Shown here piece by piece: positions 44,167 to 55,029 of a stretch of 64,000 bases of DNA. The stretch is taken from NCBI RefSeq assembly GCF_027943255.1, contig NC_072892.1, positions 116,825,792-116,889,791 on the forward strand. The letters run 5' to 3'. A program made the position numbers and the translations under genes. This DNA is from Anastrepha obliqua (taxonomy: Eukaryota; Arthropoda; Insecta; Diptera; Tephritidae). How positions within the stretch are numbered: position 1 is the first letter of the stretch; the number at the start of each line of letters is the position of its first letter. Below the pieces are notes generated by a model that saw only the letters and a list, made by a program, of their open reading frames with translations, was not told where the DNA came from and made no database searches.

Positions 44167-45390
44167 TAGCTCCAATTATAATCAAATTAAGCTCTGCTGC
44201 AGATCGCTCTCAACTGCTGAAAGCTGTAGCTAAATTCTGCAAAGATAAGAGACGAGCACTTTCTCTTAGTGATGTCGGCGTCAGTATTGAAGGGAAGCTA
44301 TTTATCCACGAATGTCTTACAAGAAAAAATCGCGAACTAATGCGTTTGGCTATGCAGTATAAAAAGCAAAAGCGTCTAATGTCAGTTTTCTCTGTTCGTG
44401 GGCAAGTGTTTGTTAGAGCTCGACCCCAAACTGATGCTGATGCTTTCCATTTCAATTCAACCGGGCTATTCGGGTCATGTTCTTTGATTTCGATGTAACT
44501 GAAATATGTTGCTCTCTGCTCAAAATAATGAGACACGTATTTTTTTGTTCGCCCGAAAAAATTTTTTTTCAAGATTTATCGGCAATTTTGTTTTTCGGCT
44601 CAAACTCGATTTTTTTTCATTATATAAGAATTTTTTTTTTAATGCTCATAACTTAGTCAAAAATGAACCGATTTTAATGATTCTGGGTTCAAAATGATCG
44701 CCATTACTTACACGAACGACTTCATGCAGAAACAATTGCAAAAAAATAATTGAAAATTTTTATTTTGCAAAAAACAAAAAGTGCGAAACAGGTTTTTTAC
44801 TCAAAAATTCATTACTCAAAAACAACTCATTTTAGCTACTGGTCATTCAGCTTAATTGAAGTTTGAGGTGTCCTCCTGATTTGGAAAAAGTTATAAAAAA
44901 AAAAAAAAATACACTTTTTGAAATATTTAATTTCGAAAAAATTTCAATTTTTTTTCTTTTTTGCTAAATAAAATTTTTTTAACTACTTCTTTGCAATTGT
45001 TTCTACATGAAGTCGCTCGTGTAAGTAATGGCGATGATTTTGAACCCAGAATTATTAAAATCGGTTCATTTTTGACTATGTTATGGGCATTTAAAAAAAT
45101 TTTTTTCTTATATAATTAAAAAAAATCGAGTTTGAGCCGAAAAACAAAATTGCCGATAACTCTTGAAAATAATTTTTTTCGGGCGAACAAAAAAATACGT
45201 GTCTCATTATTTTGAGCAGAGAGCAACATATTTCAGTTACATCGAAATCGAAGAACATGAGCCGAATAGCCCGGTTGAATTGAAATGGAAAGCATCTGCT
45301 GTAATTATAACTGAAAAAACGAGTATAGAGAGCATGGCAACTGCTAATATTATATATAAAAACAAAAACATTTATGCGTTATATTATTAA
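44167..45390 (+). mobile_element. ORF1/FP-like retroelement frame split by a MITE
   Basis: The plus strand reads VAPIIIKLSSAADRSQLLKA, LSLSDVGVSIEGKLFIHECL, TRKNRELMRLAMQYKKQKRL and VRGQVFVRARPQTDA up to 44438. It continues after the MITE at 45301 with VIITEKTSIESM. This FINE.LT..NR.L...AR.L.....YVWV..G...VR pattern is the FP-like C-terminal module of ORF1 proteins in insect retroelements, by my recognition. The frame is intact over about 120 codons once the MITE is removed. Confidence 0.65.
44439..45296. mobile_element. 858-bp foldback MITE with TGCT target duplication
   Basis: TGCT lies at 44435-44438 and 45297-45300. The termini are GATGCTTTCCATTTCAATTC and its inverse. The inverted arms extend for about 340 bp each (for example CGCCATTACTTACACGA and its inverse), leaving a loop of under 200 bp. 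Removing the element and one TGCT restores PQTDAVIITEK in the host frame. No coding capacity is seen. A 4-bp target duplication excludes Tc1/mariner and typical hAT mobilisation. Confidence 0.88.
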
Positions 45391-45965
45391 TGTTATGTCT
45401 GCGTTAAATTTATTCTCTTATTTATCATTTATGTTTTTCAAACTCTTTGCTTTGCATTGTAATCATTTTTATTTTAGTATCATTTCTATTTCGTTCATCT
45501 CATTGTTACTTTTCATATTCTTGGCTTTACAATGTAATCTTTTTTATTTTGATCTCATTCCTATCTATCTCATTATCCCCTTGCTTTATTTAAACTCCTT
45601 CACCTTGCGTATACTCCCAACCATAAACCGTCAATGTGTAATGCAATAGCAAAAATTGCAAATCGCTTTAAATAATGCAGCGCGTTTCGTGTTTGAAAAA
45701 ATCAAATAAATTGAAATTGAAATTGAAAGATGCGAAAGTCTAAGCAAAATGGAATAGGCAAAACAGTATTGCCTGCTAACTTTTTCAGCAAAAGTTTTAA
45801 TTTCTACGATTTTGAGTACTTTTTCTTTAGAATTTGCTCTGAAATAAAAAGTAGCTTTTCCAAGAGGACAACACGGATTTATTAAGTAGCTTCAAGATGG
45901 CTAACACAGGGTGAAATTGGGCTACTTACATCACCTTTAATTATTGCTTCATGGTTCCATTCAAT
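45391..45965. other. AT-rich spacer
   Basis: A T-rich stretch gives hydrophobic frames (45374-45649) that match no known protein. Nothing else is recognisable. Confidence 0.4.
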
Positions 45966-45987
45966 TGTGAGTTACAGGGTGTTAACA

Positions 45988-46320
45988 ATGGAAGTTAACA
46001 AAGAGAAAATTCGGTGCTTTTTGCAGTTTTTCATTGATAAAGATGAAAATGCAAGCCAAGCCGCTGAAATTGTGAATCGTGCTTATGGTGTTTATGGTGC
46101 CACTACTGTAACAGCAAATTACGTGCAATTTTGCGTTCGTCGATTCCGTTCAGGCATTTATGATGCATCTCGCACAGGCAGGTCCGTTGTTGGAAATGTC
46201 GATAAAATCACAGAAATTAGCGAAGTTGACCGGCTATTAGTAGTCGTAGCATCGCCCAGGAGCTAAAGATCGACCATAAAACAGTTATAAGCCATTTGAG
46301 AAAAAATTTACGCAAAAATA
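45988..46320 (+). mobile_element. Mariner (cecropia/Hsmar1-like) transposase N terminus
   Basis: An ATG at 45988 opens EVNKEKIRCFLQFFIDKDEN, ASQAAEIVNRAYGVYG, VTANYVQFCVRRFRSGIYDA and NVDKITEISEVDR, then (after a shift) IAQELKIDHKTVISHLRKNL. This is the paired HTH domain of the mariner group that also gave rise to SETMAR. It stops at about 46320, so the catalytic domain is absent and there is no SET domain. Confidence 0.88.
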
Positions 46321-46344
46321 ATAGATTTCTTTTTCCCCAAACTA

Positions 46345-46872
46345 CAGGGTCCGGCACTCGAAGTGTAACCAATTAAATGTGTGCAAATAATACAAAATTA
46401 AGAATACTTTTGCCAGAAACGAATCGAAGCTGCCTGAATGTGACTTTCAGGTATTTTCGCCTACTCGCGGACAATGGATTTTTTCAGCGTCTCTAGACTA
46501 GTGAATCTTTCAGAAATTTTCTGCTCTTTCGCCATTTGATTGGCACTTCGTCGGGGATTTCGCTCAAGTCGCTTCTTCCCTTTTGGAACTATTTCACGTG
46601 ACGTTGCAGTCTTTTGATGACCACCTCCACGACGTTTCGGGATGCTACCTGTATCATTGTAAGCGAGTAATGGTGCCATAAACAAAAACTTTTTTTTTAT
46701 TTTAAGGTGCTCGAGTTCAAGAAAAATCGCTGGTTGTGATTTTCCAGCCAAATATAATACAATCAGACTATTGCGTTTGATAGCTGATTGCGTTTGTTAG
46801 CAGATAGCAGATGCCCGAGCATTAACTGCGCGAGCGATCTGAAGTTGGTTACACTTCGAGGGCCCCACCCTG
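46345..46872 (-). mobile_element. 528-bp internally deleted maT-type element
   Basis: TIRs CAGGGTCCGGCACTCGAA and CAGGGTGGGGCCCTCGAA (inverted) are flanked by TA at 46343-46344 and 46873-46874. On the minus strand the transposase N terminus (MAGKSQPAIFLELEHLKIKK, RLERNPRRSANQMAKEQKIS) is fused directly to the C terminus (ERFTSLETLKKSIVRE). The whole DDE core is lost. It is a clear MITE intermediate of the family at 20781. Confidence 0.92.
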
Positions 46873-46879
46873 TAATATG

Positions 46880-48345
46880 TTATAAAATTAATGCTTATTG
46901 AACTGAAAGATGGTTTTAATGGAATTTGTGTTAAAGAGTGCTAACTTCGATCTCGGGACCCACATTTCTTTTTCTGGAGAACTTGGTAAAGCCTAGCCTT
47001 TTCCTTATTCTTTCAACCTTTTAGGATTCATTTGAAAAGACTTAATTAATTTAAATACCATTTATTTTCCACATTTAATTTGATATAATAAAAAGCACTA
47101 TCGATACAAATTTGGGCAATACAAAATTGTTCTTCTTTAAACAGGGTTTATTTTCGGCACAAAAGTAGAAAGTTGCCAGTTTCTGTGCATTTCGTCATGT
47201 ATCTGGCACCTTCGACCCAAATCTCTTTTGCAGTCAGTCAAATTTTTTGTTGCAACGGACCCATGTGAAGGGATCTATAAGGACGATAGACTTCCAGCAA
47301 GAATGTTAGAAACAAGATTGAGCCCAATTCATTGAGCAATAAATTCATTGTTTTTTTATACCCAAAAAGAAAATTTTTGAGTTTAATGTGTGTTCCTTTT
47401 TTCTATTTAAAGCGACCAGAACTGTAAATGTGTATAATTAAAAAATGAAAGGTCATTCTCGCATTTAATACTTATGCTAAGAAGATTTCAGTGCTATTAG
47501 AAATTTTGTTGATTCTTATAAAATTTGATGTTTTGAAAGTGCAAATCTAATTTTTGGCTCCTTTTGAGGTTTTGTTAGAATATTGAAACTTCTTCTCCAA
47601 CTCTCCTTAACATTTTAAAAGCCTTTGAACTCACTGAATGCAAATTAATGCCGTAAAGGTGTATTCATAGTGAAAATATACAAAAAAAAAAAAAATCCAG
47701 GTAATACTGAAGAAACCATAACGACCGGTTTGAAAAAGGAGTTGCATAACTTAAAATATAGTAAATAAGTGTTTTTCGGCTTTTTTCAAAGAAATACTCT
47801 TAAAATAAATTTTAAATACAAAGATGGATTTCTAAAGCTCTGTTTTTTTCAATATAGTCTATTGTACATAACCATAACTCATTTATTAAAAAAAAAAAAC
47901 GCTCCACTGTCTGCGTGTGACAATTTTTTACCCATACAATGTTCATTAAGTAATTTCATAAAAAGTTGATATTTTCTTTTCTTTAAATGGGCATCTGAGT
48001 GCTTTTTTATATCCAAAATTAGGCAACACTGCAGTTGAGAGAGAGAGAGAGAGCTTTTACTGTTCTAAGGAGAAGAAGAAGAACAAACTTTTCTCCAAGT
48101 AAACAAAGTGAAGAAATGTCATACACGAATAATCATCACCACCAACAATAAAATCGCCGACATGCGACCAGATGATAAAATAAAAAAGTAAAGCTAAATA
48201 TAACTGAGAGAAACACATCACATTTTAATGACAAAAGGCTAGAAAAATATCAGGAAGAAAAAGGTAAAACTCCGAGGCTAGAGAACAAACAAAAGAATGC
48301 TAAATCAAGTTATGAAAATGGTAATCTGGCTTTACTGATCGACAA
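46880..48345. other. AT-rich interval, no gene
   Basis: No coding motif. A GA microsatellite (GAGAGAGAGAGAGAG at about 48038-48053) and A/T homopolymers are the only features. Confidence 0.45.
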
Positions 48346-48348
48346 TTG

Positions 48349-48765
48349 CCCAGTGTGACGTCACCAAAATCAGCTGATATTGTCATACTCGTTGAAAGTA
48401 AAGTAGCGGTGTTACCTTTTTATTATATCCATCGTGGATTTCCAGGTTTGGTCATTCGAAGCAAAATTGTGAGAAGAACTTCCACTATCAAATCATCGGT
48501 GATTCAGCAGCAGAATTCTCCTGCTGATTTCATACGTATCCACACACTCGCCCAATCAGATGCTGTTCAGATGGCAACGAAGTAACAAAAGCAATATATA
48601 ACAAAAAGTTTTTATTTTTTTTCGTAAACAAACCGATGTCATAGCATCGGATATGTCAACAAATCAGCTGATTCCAAAATCGCAGAGAGCCGGTTAATGG
48701 TCTGCTGTTGGCTACTGCGGCAGATCAAGTGAAGTTGACAAAGCTGACGTCACACACTATAAAAA
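48349..48765. repeat. Candidate MITE with GTGTGACGTCA termini
   Basis: CAGTGTGACGTCACC near 48350 and TGACGTCACACACT near 48744 form an inverted pair about 410 bp apart. The interior contains AATCAGCTGAT and GAGAGCCGGTTAATGGTCT, also seen at 29.9 kb. No convincing target duplication was found, so the borders are tentative. Confidence 0.45.
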
Positions 48766-49049
48766 TACAAAACATTTGTTTATTTGGAAAAAGGAAGAGA
48801 AAATACATGTTTGTCAAAATTCAGTGAATGGCTTGGTAATGAAGTGATTTTTGAATTCTAAACTATACAAAGAGAGAATACCGAAGGCTACGCCTATTTT
48901 AGTACTCGGCTCTTTGTGAATTTGATTAGAAATTGAAATCTAGCTACAGAGCCTCTTTGGAAAAACATGTTGAATGACAGCTGTATTGAAAACATGTCCA
49001 GTGACTAATTGGGATGCATGTACAGTGAAACCTGAGCAAGTTCTAGAGG

Positions 49050-49215
49050 CACTTGGTGTTTGGCCGAGCTCCTCCTCCTATTTGTAGCATGCGTCTTGAT
49101 GTTGTTCCACAAATGGAGGGATCTACAGTAAATGGGTTTTATGAGTAGCTTTTTCATGGCAGAAATACACTCGGAGGTTTGCCATTATCTACCGAGGGCC
49201 AACATATTAAAGAGA
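49050..49215 (-). repeat. tRNA-derived SINE copy 4, truncated
   Basis: Reverse orientation: GGTGTTTGGCCGAGCTCCTC, ATGTTGTTCCACAAATGGAG, TTTTTCATGGCAGAAATACA and CTCGGAGGTTTGCCATTA. A block that contains CCGACTCCGAACGGC in other copies is deleted. The tRNA-like head is missing. Confidence 0.85.
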
Positions 49216-49219
49216 ACCA

Positions 49220-50040
49220 TATTCGGGTTTTTTGAAAAGTAAAATTTATGTGGTCCTTTGTTCCTCCATGGAACCATAGAAAATAATATAAAGTCTATAT
49301 GAAGATTTTAATTCTCGTATGATCTCATGGCGAACAGTTATATGAAATTGTTTTTCATATATAATTACGAAGAGCTATATTTTGAATACAAGTACTTCAT
49401 CTTGTATGAATCTAAATTTTAAAATTTTTTATTTTAAACAGCATCTTGGTGCGTCTTTTGAAATACCTTCTATGTTTTCCAGGTTGCACTCAGATTATTA
49501 TTTGTTTTATATAAAGAAATCAATAAATAGGCACTGACAGGATAACATCTGTGGATTTTGCTAGTATGTACATACATTAATAAGTATAATAGTCTAATAT
49601 TGTCAACATTTGAGAGATATTCCTCGCAAAAAATTCGATATCTGCTGAATTTTAGTATGCTTCCTAAGGAGCAAACATAAAAATAAGCTAATAAACATTA
49701 AATATAAGTACACAAGCTCCGGTGTACATGCATGCATATGCCCATACATATGTACAAAAATACATATACATACACCAATAGATATGCGGGCAGATACAGC
49801 AGTCAAGCGAGTGGCGAATGCCCATTTCGAAGCAACATCAAATAACCGAAAAATCATGAACCAGATAAGCCGTTAAAGTAGGAATGGACAAAACGAAATG
49901 GGTGCCCACAGATAAAATTGTACGACAAACGTAGACATTACGAATGTTGCTGGCGATGAGCGTAATTTTGTTTTGTTTGACGGCCTTCTCCGAGAGTATT
50001 AAGTATGCCGAAGAATTTAGCAAAGTTTATCAATACATAC
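49220..50040. other. AT-rich spacer
   Basis: Nothing recognisable except CATATG/TACATA tracts around 49.73-49.78 kb. Confidence 0.4.
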
Positions 50041-50066
50041 ACTTGTGTTCAAAATAATAGCAGCGC
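50041..50066 (+). repeat. Single Tc1-like TIR end
   Basis: ACTTGTGTTCAAAATAATAG followed by CAG resembles Tc1-family TIRs that start CACTTGTGTTCAAAATAATA. No second end or transposase was found, so only a remnant can be claimed. Confidence 0.35.
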
Positions 50067-50289
50067 AAAATATTGCAAAGTCTTGACAATTTAACAAAAA
50101 ATATTTCCTATTTCATTTCTTTTATTTTTTTGTATTATATTATATAAAAATATAGTTTATGCTACAACGAAACGCATATAATTAAAAGTTTCAAACTCTG
50201 TATAGTTCTAAAAAAAACTAACTAAAAAAAAAAACTAATTTTCATTAAAAATATAATAATTTTAAAACGAATTTTTAGACATTATCGCC

Positions 50290-51245
50290 AGCTCAATGTG
50301 CTTAGCTGAGAGGGAAATCTACCGAAACAGCCTTACATGAGGTAGTAGGGACTGCAGAGAAAGCTTTGGAAGGGAACAATTCACTTCGGCGTCCTTTATT
50401 TACATAGGAGGAGCTTTCAATAATGTTAGGGCTGAGTCAATTGTCATTGCACTAAATAGGCTAAAGGTGGAAACACCTATCTGTCTCTGGTTCTCGCTCC
50501 TGCTAGCCCGTATGAAAATTAATGCTGCGGCGGGAGGGAACAGAATCACTAGATTCGTGCATAGGGGCACACCGAAGGGTGGTGTCCTCTCGCCTCTCCT
50601 TTAGTTAGTAGCTACTGACGAAGTTCTAGCTCATTTAAACGGAGGTAGGGTAAAAGTCGTAGCATATGCTGATGACTTGGTCCCACAGGTTTCAATGAAC
50701 GGCAGCCCTGAGAGTTGTGTCCGCCTACCACATTGTATCAGGACCAGCTGTTCAAGTAATAAGCGGCTCAATACCGATAGACTTGCTAGCCTTTAAGGGG
50801 AAAAAGTTGTGGGCTTTAAAGAATGAGGGAATAGAAGAAAGAGTTAGCAAACCTGTATCACACGAAATAAGTGATAAAACGCTAAGGTTATGGCAAGGCC
50901 GCTGGATTAACGAAGCACGCGACAGATGGACGGTTAGACCTATAAAAGACGTCGCCACATGGAACAGCAGGGATTTCGGCGAAATCAATTTTTATACAAC
51001 CGAAATGCTTTTGGGACACGGGGTTTTTCAGAAATATATGTTCAAAATAGGGATATGCGAACATCCCACATGTATAAGATAACGCTGAACACACATTCTT
51101 CCAATGCATGCGTTGGGAACAAGAACGTCGAACGCTGGAGAATGCGGTCGGTCACATAAATGCAATCGACAATATATTAATTAGCGAGGAAACTTGGAAG
51201 AATATGGTTTCGCGGAAAAAATTTTTCGGATAAAAAAGCGGAACC
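50290..51245 (+). mobile_element. R1-like non-LTR retrotransposon relic
   Basis: Plus-strand blocks: FIYIGGAFNNVRAESIVIAL, RFVHRGTPKGGVLSPLL, VVAYADDLVPQVS (catalytic box at 50664-50675). After a deletion come LRLWQGRWINEARDRWTVR, TWNSRDFGEINFYTTEMLLG and HGVFQKYMFKIGICEHPTCI, then RKKFFG-type C-terminal remains. The W.GRW..E..GRWT and GH..F..YL.R.....P.C patterns are typical of R1-clade ORF2 C termini. Frameshifts are frequent, and the thumb between RT and C terminus is missing. Confidence 0.85.
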
Positions 51246-51424
51246 TGGCACCTAGGTATAGAACTTTATAATGAGGAAAGTGGAACGCCATTCTGAAGGA
51301 ATGCGAGAGCGGTTCCAGAGTTGGGGATGGTTCCAAACAAGGGGGAGTTTTTTAGTCTCCGGACATATGTGCCATTGCTGCGATGGCAGCTTTGTGAATG
51401 CATTAGGCATTTTCCTCCTCCTTA

Positions 51425-51605
51425 TATATATATATAATTGGCGCGTACCCCCTTTTTGGGTGTTTGGCTGAGTTTCTCCTCGTATTTGTGGTGTGCGCCT
51501 TGATGTTGTTCCACAAATGGAGGGACCTACAGTTTCAAGCCGACTCCGAACGGCAGACATTTTTATGAGGGCTTTTTCCTCCTCCTTACCTGCAAAAAAA
51601 AACTG
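51425..51605 (-). repeat. tRNA-derived SINE copy 5, 3' half with TA tail
   Basis: A TA tract (51424-51440) is followed by TTGGCGCGTACCCCCTTTTT, GGTGTTTGGCTGAGTTTCTC, TGATGTTGTTCCACAAATGG and CCGACTCCGAACGGCAGAC. This is the SINE body read from its 3' end. The tRNA-like head is cut away, giving a 5'-truncated insertion. Confidence 0.88.
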
Positions 51606-51684
51606 GTTTGAGGATTCTTCTTCTCGGCAATGGCTAAGGAAGGAACATTCGCTGTCCTCAGTCGATGGGTTGCCAGTTGTAGTT

Positions 51685-52190
51685 TAGAGTCAACTCTAAC
51701 AGAATGCAGTTGATGCTATTCACCAGAAAATACAAACCTGCACCTTTTAGACTTTTTCGATTAAACAACCAGTTTCTTACGCTCGGAAGTCAAGTATCTT
51801 GGTGTAATACTTGATTCCAAACTGCACATCGAAAATCGAGTTAAGAAGGCCAGTATAGCTTTCTGCTCCTATTAATCTATATTCAATGCTTCAAGCAACG
51901 TGACATTATGACATTGGACATATGACTGCCTAGCTCTTCAAAAGAGTTAGAACACCACTTAATTAGAAAGAAGGCAGAGGACTGCATGCCATCACAGGGT
52001 TATATAGAACATGCCCCTCTGCCGCCCTTTACGTCACTCTGCACTTACTTCCCGTTGATCTTCAGCGCTATTAGGTTAGCCTTTGGAGGCAATCTCCTGA
52101 GACATGGTAGCGTTTTGAGGCAGATTTCTCTTTCCTTTTCTGTACTTCGTACAAATCTGGATTTCGAATTTTTTAAGGCACTTGAATCCT
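51685..52190 (+). mobile_element. LOA/I-like RT thumb fragment
   Basis: Plus strand: NRMQLMLFTRKYKPAPFRLF, RLNNQFLTL, EVKYLGVILDSKL (after a shift), ENRVKKASIAFCSY and RRQRTACHH. It matches the thumb of the families at 4.8 and 8.7 kb. It is heavily shifted and 3'-truncated. Confidence 0.75.
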
Positions 52191-52209
52191 TTGCAAAGGT
52201 AATATGTTT

Positions 52210-52615
52210 TTTGCAGTCAACTACTTAATTTTTCCCAACCAACTCGTCTTCATCCCTGGTAGATCGATTGCTTTCTCAGAAGATTGCAAATCAGCTTTTC
52301 AGAAAGGTTTCCAGGTCGATGTTGGATATGTGGATTTCTCCAAGGCTCTTAACAGAGTTTCGCGTTCAATACTAATAGTTCAGAAATAACCATGACTTAG
52401 CTTCCATCCCATATCTTTTCGTTGGTTGGACTCCTATTTCTTGAATCGTAGATGTTTGGTTGTTGTTGACAATCATCTGTCATATCTTTTCATCGTGTCA
52501 TCTAGAGTCACCCAAGGTATACATTTATTGGGGTTATGGGGGTTTTTACTTTTTGTTGATGACCTTAAAATATATTCTAAAAGTATTATTACAAACTCAT
52601 TCGTTTAACAAATAC
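52210..52615 (+). mobile_element. Jockey-like RT fragment
   Basis: Plus strand: FPNQLVFIPGRSIAFSED, VDVGYVDFSKALNRVSRSIL, WLDSYFLNRRCLVVVDNHL, SSRVTQG and LLFVDDLKIYSKS. The fingers, palm and catalytic box are in order; the box reads FVDD in place of YADD, with a deletion just before it. Confidence 0.8.
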
Positions 52616-52619
52616 CCCA

Positions 52620-53319
52620 AAAAGCGATTAATAAAGTTCTTTCTTGTTGTGCTACTAACCAACTCCAAATATTACTTTCGCCAAGTGTATTTCTCCTCGT
52701 CGTCTCCGATATGTCAGTGACATTTTGGACTTAGGAGTGATTTTTGCTGCAATAAGTAAGCTTAGTTTAGTAATAAATACGCATAACTTTGCATTATGCA
52801 CTTTTGCTATTATTGTGAACGCTGGTGTAGGTACATACATATGTACTTATATATATCTATGTAGGGATGAAAACACGTAGAAAGAAATCGTTAAATCAAA
52901 AAATTTAAAGCCACTTTTTCAGTGCCATTGAACATTTTTAAATTAAGGTTTCCCTTAGAGAATTGGTCTTCGATAATGTGGAGTTGATTGGGCTTTATTA
53001 TTTTCACATAAAATTGACATATGTGACCAAATATTAATTTATGACAGCAGAAAAGTACAGCAATGTTTTTACGTTTTAAAAAGAGTAGGGTGGAGTTGCT
53101 CACCTTCAGAATTTAAGCAAACTAAATTTTATCGACTAAAAATGACATCGAAAAACGCGCTCTTAATTCTGCCGTTTCTGGTGATGTCCGAAAACACGGA
53201 GAAACATCTTCTGTCATAATATGCATGTGTCCCACCTAAAAAATATAACCATAGCCTGATTAAATCTGGGTGTACTACTTTCTGCCTTCGTTGGATCATA
53301 ATTATCATCATAACTTTCA
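52620..53319. other. AT-rich spacer
   Basis: No coding motif. CATACATATGTACTTATATA-type tracts lie near 52.83-52.86 kb. Confidence 0.4.
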
Positions 53320-53609
53320 GGCGGCCGCCGTAGTCGAATGGGTTGGTACCGTTCGGAGTTCAAAGAGAAGGTTCGAATCTCGGTGAAATCTAATAGCGGT
53401 TGCCCTCGGCAGGCAATGGCAAACTTCCGAGTGTATTTCTGTCATGAAAAAGCTCCTCAAAAAAAAAAAAAATCTGCGGTTCGGAGTCGGCTTGAAACTG
53501 TATGTCACTCCATTTGTGGAATAACATCAAAACGCACACCACAAATAGGAGGAGGAGCTCGACCAAATACCCAGAAAGGGTGTACGCGCCAATAATATAT
53601 ATATATGTA
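53320..53609 (+). repeat. tRNA-derived SINE copy 6, full length
   Basis: The head reads GGCGGCCGCCGTAGTCGAAT followed by GGGTTGGTACC (box A-like, 53330-53346), then box B GGTTCGAATC (53370-53379), matching the Pol III B-box consensus. The family body follows, then GTGTACGCGCCAATA and a TA tail (53593-53606). An A-run at 53459-53473 interrupts the body. Length is about 290 bp. A mariner begins directly at its tail. Confidence 0.93.
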
Positions 53610-54585
53610 ACGGGTGATTTTTTAGCTACTATCTTTTTAAACAGTTGGTTTAAACAGCTGACGCACGTTTCGTGTTTTGTTTCACTGTCAAACATCTTCA
53701 GTTTGGTCTGTAATTTAACCATCAATCGTCTTACAAACGAACAACGCTTGTAAATCATTGAATTTTATTATAAAAATGCGTGTTCTGTTAAGAAAGTTTA
53801 TCGCGCGCTTCTTCCATCTTATGGTCAGTTTAATCGACCCACTGAAGCGGCTATTTAGATCCAAATTTACATTATTGGACATCAAACCACCAACACGCTT
53901 ACGTAGGAGTGCGAACTGAAGAAAATATCGCAGCTGTATCGGGCCAGTGTTAATGATGACCATCAATTATCGATTCGTCGCCGTTCGCAGTAATTGGGCC
54001 TCTGTTACTCAACAACGTGGAAAATTTTGTGAAAGGATTTGCTGGTGCAAGAATTGAAGCCGAACGACCTACCGCAACGCAGAATTTTTGGTGAATGGGC
54101 TCTTAGAAAGTTGGCCGAAGATCCACTTTTTATCGAAAAATTGTGTTCAGCGAAGAAGCTCATTTTTGGATCAATGGGTACGTAAATAAACAGAATTGTC
54201 GACTTTGGAGTGAAGATCAGCCAGAAGAATTGCAAGAGCTACCAATGTATCCAGAAAAGTTCAGGTTTGGTGCGGTTTATGGGCTGGAGGTATCATTGGA
54301 CCGTACTTCTTCAAAGATGCTGTGCATCGTAACGTAACTGTGAATGGTGAGCGCTACCGTGAAATGATATCCAACTTTTTTTTGCCCAAAATGCAGGAGC
54401 TTGACTTGCATGGCATGTGGTTTCAGCAAGACGGTGGCACATGCCACACAGCACGCGTAACAATGGACTTGTTGAGTGGCCAGTTCGGTGAACATTTTAT
54501 TTCACGTTCGGGACCTGTCAATCTGTCAATTGGCCACCCAGATCGTGCGATATAACGCCTTTAGATTATTTTTTGGTTGAGTCAC
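53610..54585 (+). mobile_element. Mariner-like element inserted at the SINE tail, 3'-truncated
   Basis: The left TIR starts ACGGGTGATTTTTTAGC after TA (53608-53609). The transposase reads LTNEQRL, YGQFNRPTEAAI, EENIAAVSASVNDDHQLSI and CYSTTWKIL. The first catalytic site is VFSEEAHFWINGYVNKQNC (family form FSDEAHFW, so Asp is replaced by Glu). WFQQDGGTCHTARVTMDLL and SCDITPLDYF follow after shifts. It ends just past the third catalytic residue; no right TIR was found. The same lineage as the relic at 10.3 kb. Confidence 0.87.
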
Positions 54586-54599
54586 TTTGATTTGTGGCA

Positions 54600-55015
54600 G
54601 TTGGAAATTTAATATTTGGCTTACAGCCACACCTAACTTATGCTACTGACGAAATTCATCAGGTGTGTGATATCTAAACCTACTATTTATATGCGTAAGT
54701 GTAGTCAAAATTCAAAGCCAAGATGTCTGAATCTTAGTTTGGTGACAGCAGAACAACTGAGGAGAAGGGGCTGAGGTGTTCATCCTCCAGGCAGCTGCTG
54801 CAGAAAGGACTTGAAGCCATCCCAAGTGTCACCGCAGGGACAGCTAATGGACAATGCACGGTAAAGATACCCGCAACATTCCAGATCTTCGGGTTTGTAA
54901 GTCTTAGCGCCATTGATCTATCTGTGTCCAGAAGAACCTTGGGACTTTCACTTTACGCACTAATGAAGCGCTCGCTGAGTTAACACGAAGCTTCTTAGAA
55001 GAAGACTACTACTAC
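54600..55015 (-). mobile_element. LOA/I-like family C 3' fragment
   Basis: The plus-strand text parallels 61.44-61.75 kb: TATGCTACTGACGAAATTCA versus TATGCTGCTGATGTAGTTCA, then AAGATGTCTGAATCTTAGT, CATCCTCCAGGCAGCTG and AAAGGACTTGAAG. On the minus strand this is the C-terminal knuckle (CSSCLEDE-like) plus 3' UTR of family C, in diverged form. Confidence 0.7.
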
Positions 55016-55029
55016 ATTTATTTTATAAA

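Noticed and set aside
45374..45649. Small multi-pass membrane protein
   Set aside because: The hydrophobicity comes from T-rich DNA; overlaps the end of the ORF1-like frame and has no other support.
45988..46320. SETMAR-like host fusion gene
   Set aside because: Only the mariner N-terminal HTH is present; no SET domain and no catalytic domain.
53330..53400. Functional tRNA gene (also at 63141-63210)
   Set aside because: Box A and box B are present, but no cloverleaf with acceptor stem pairing can be drawn, and the sequence continues into the SINE body.
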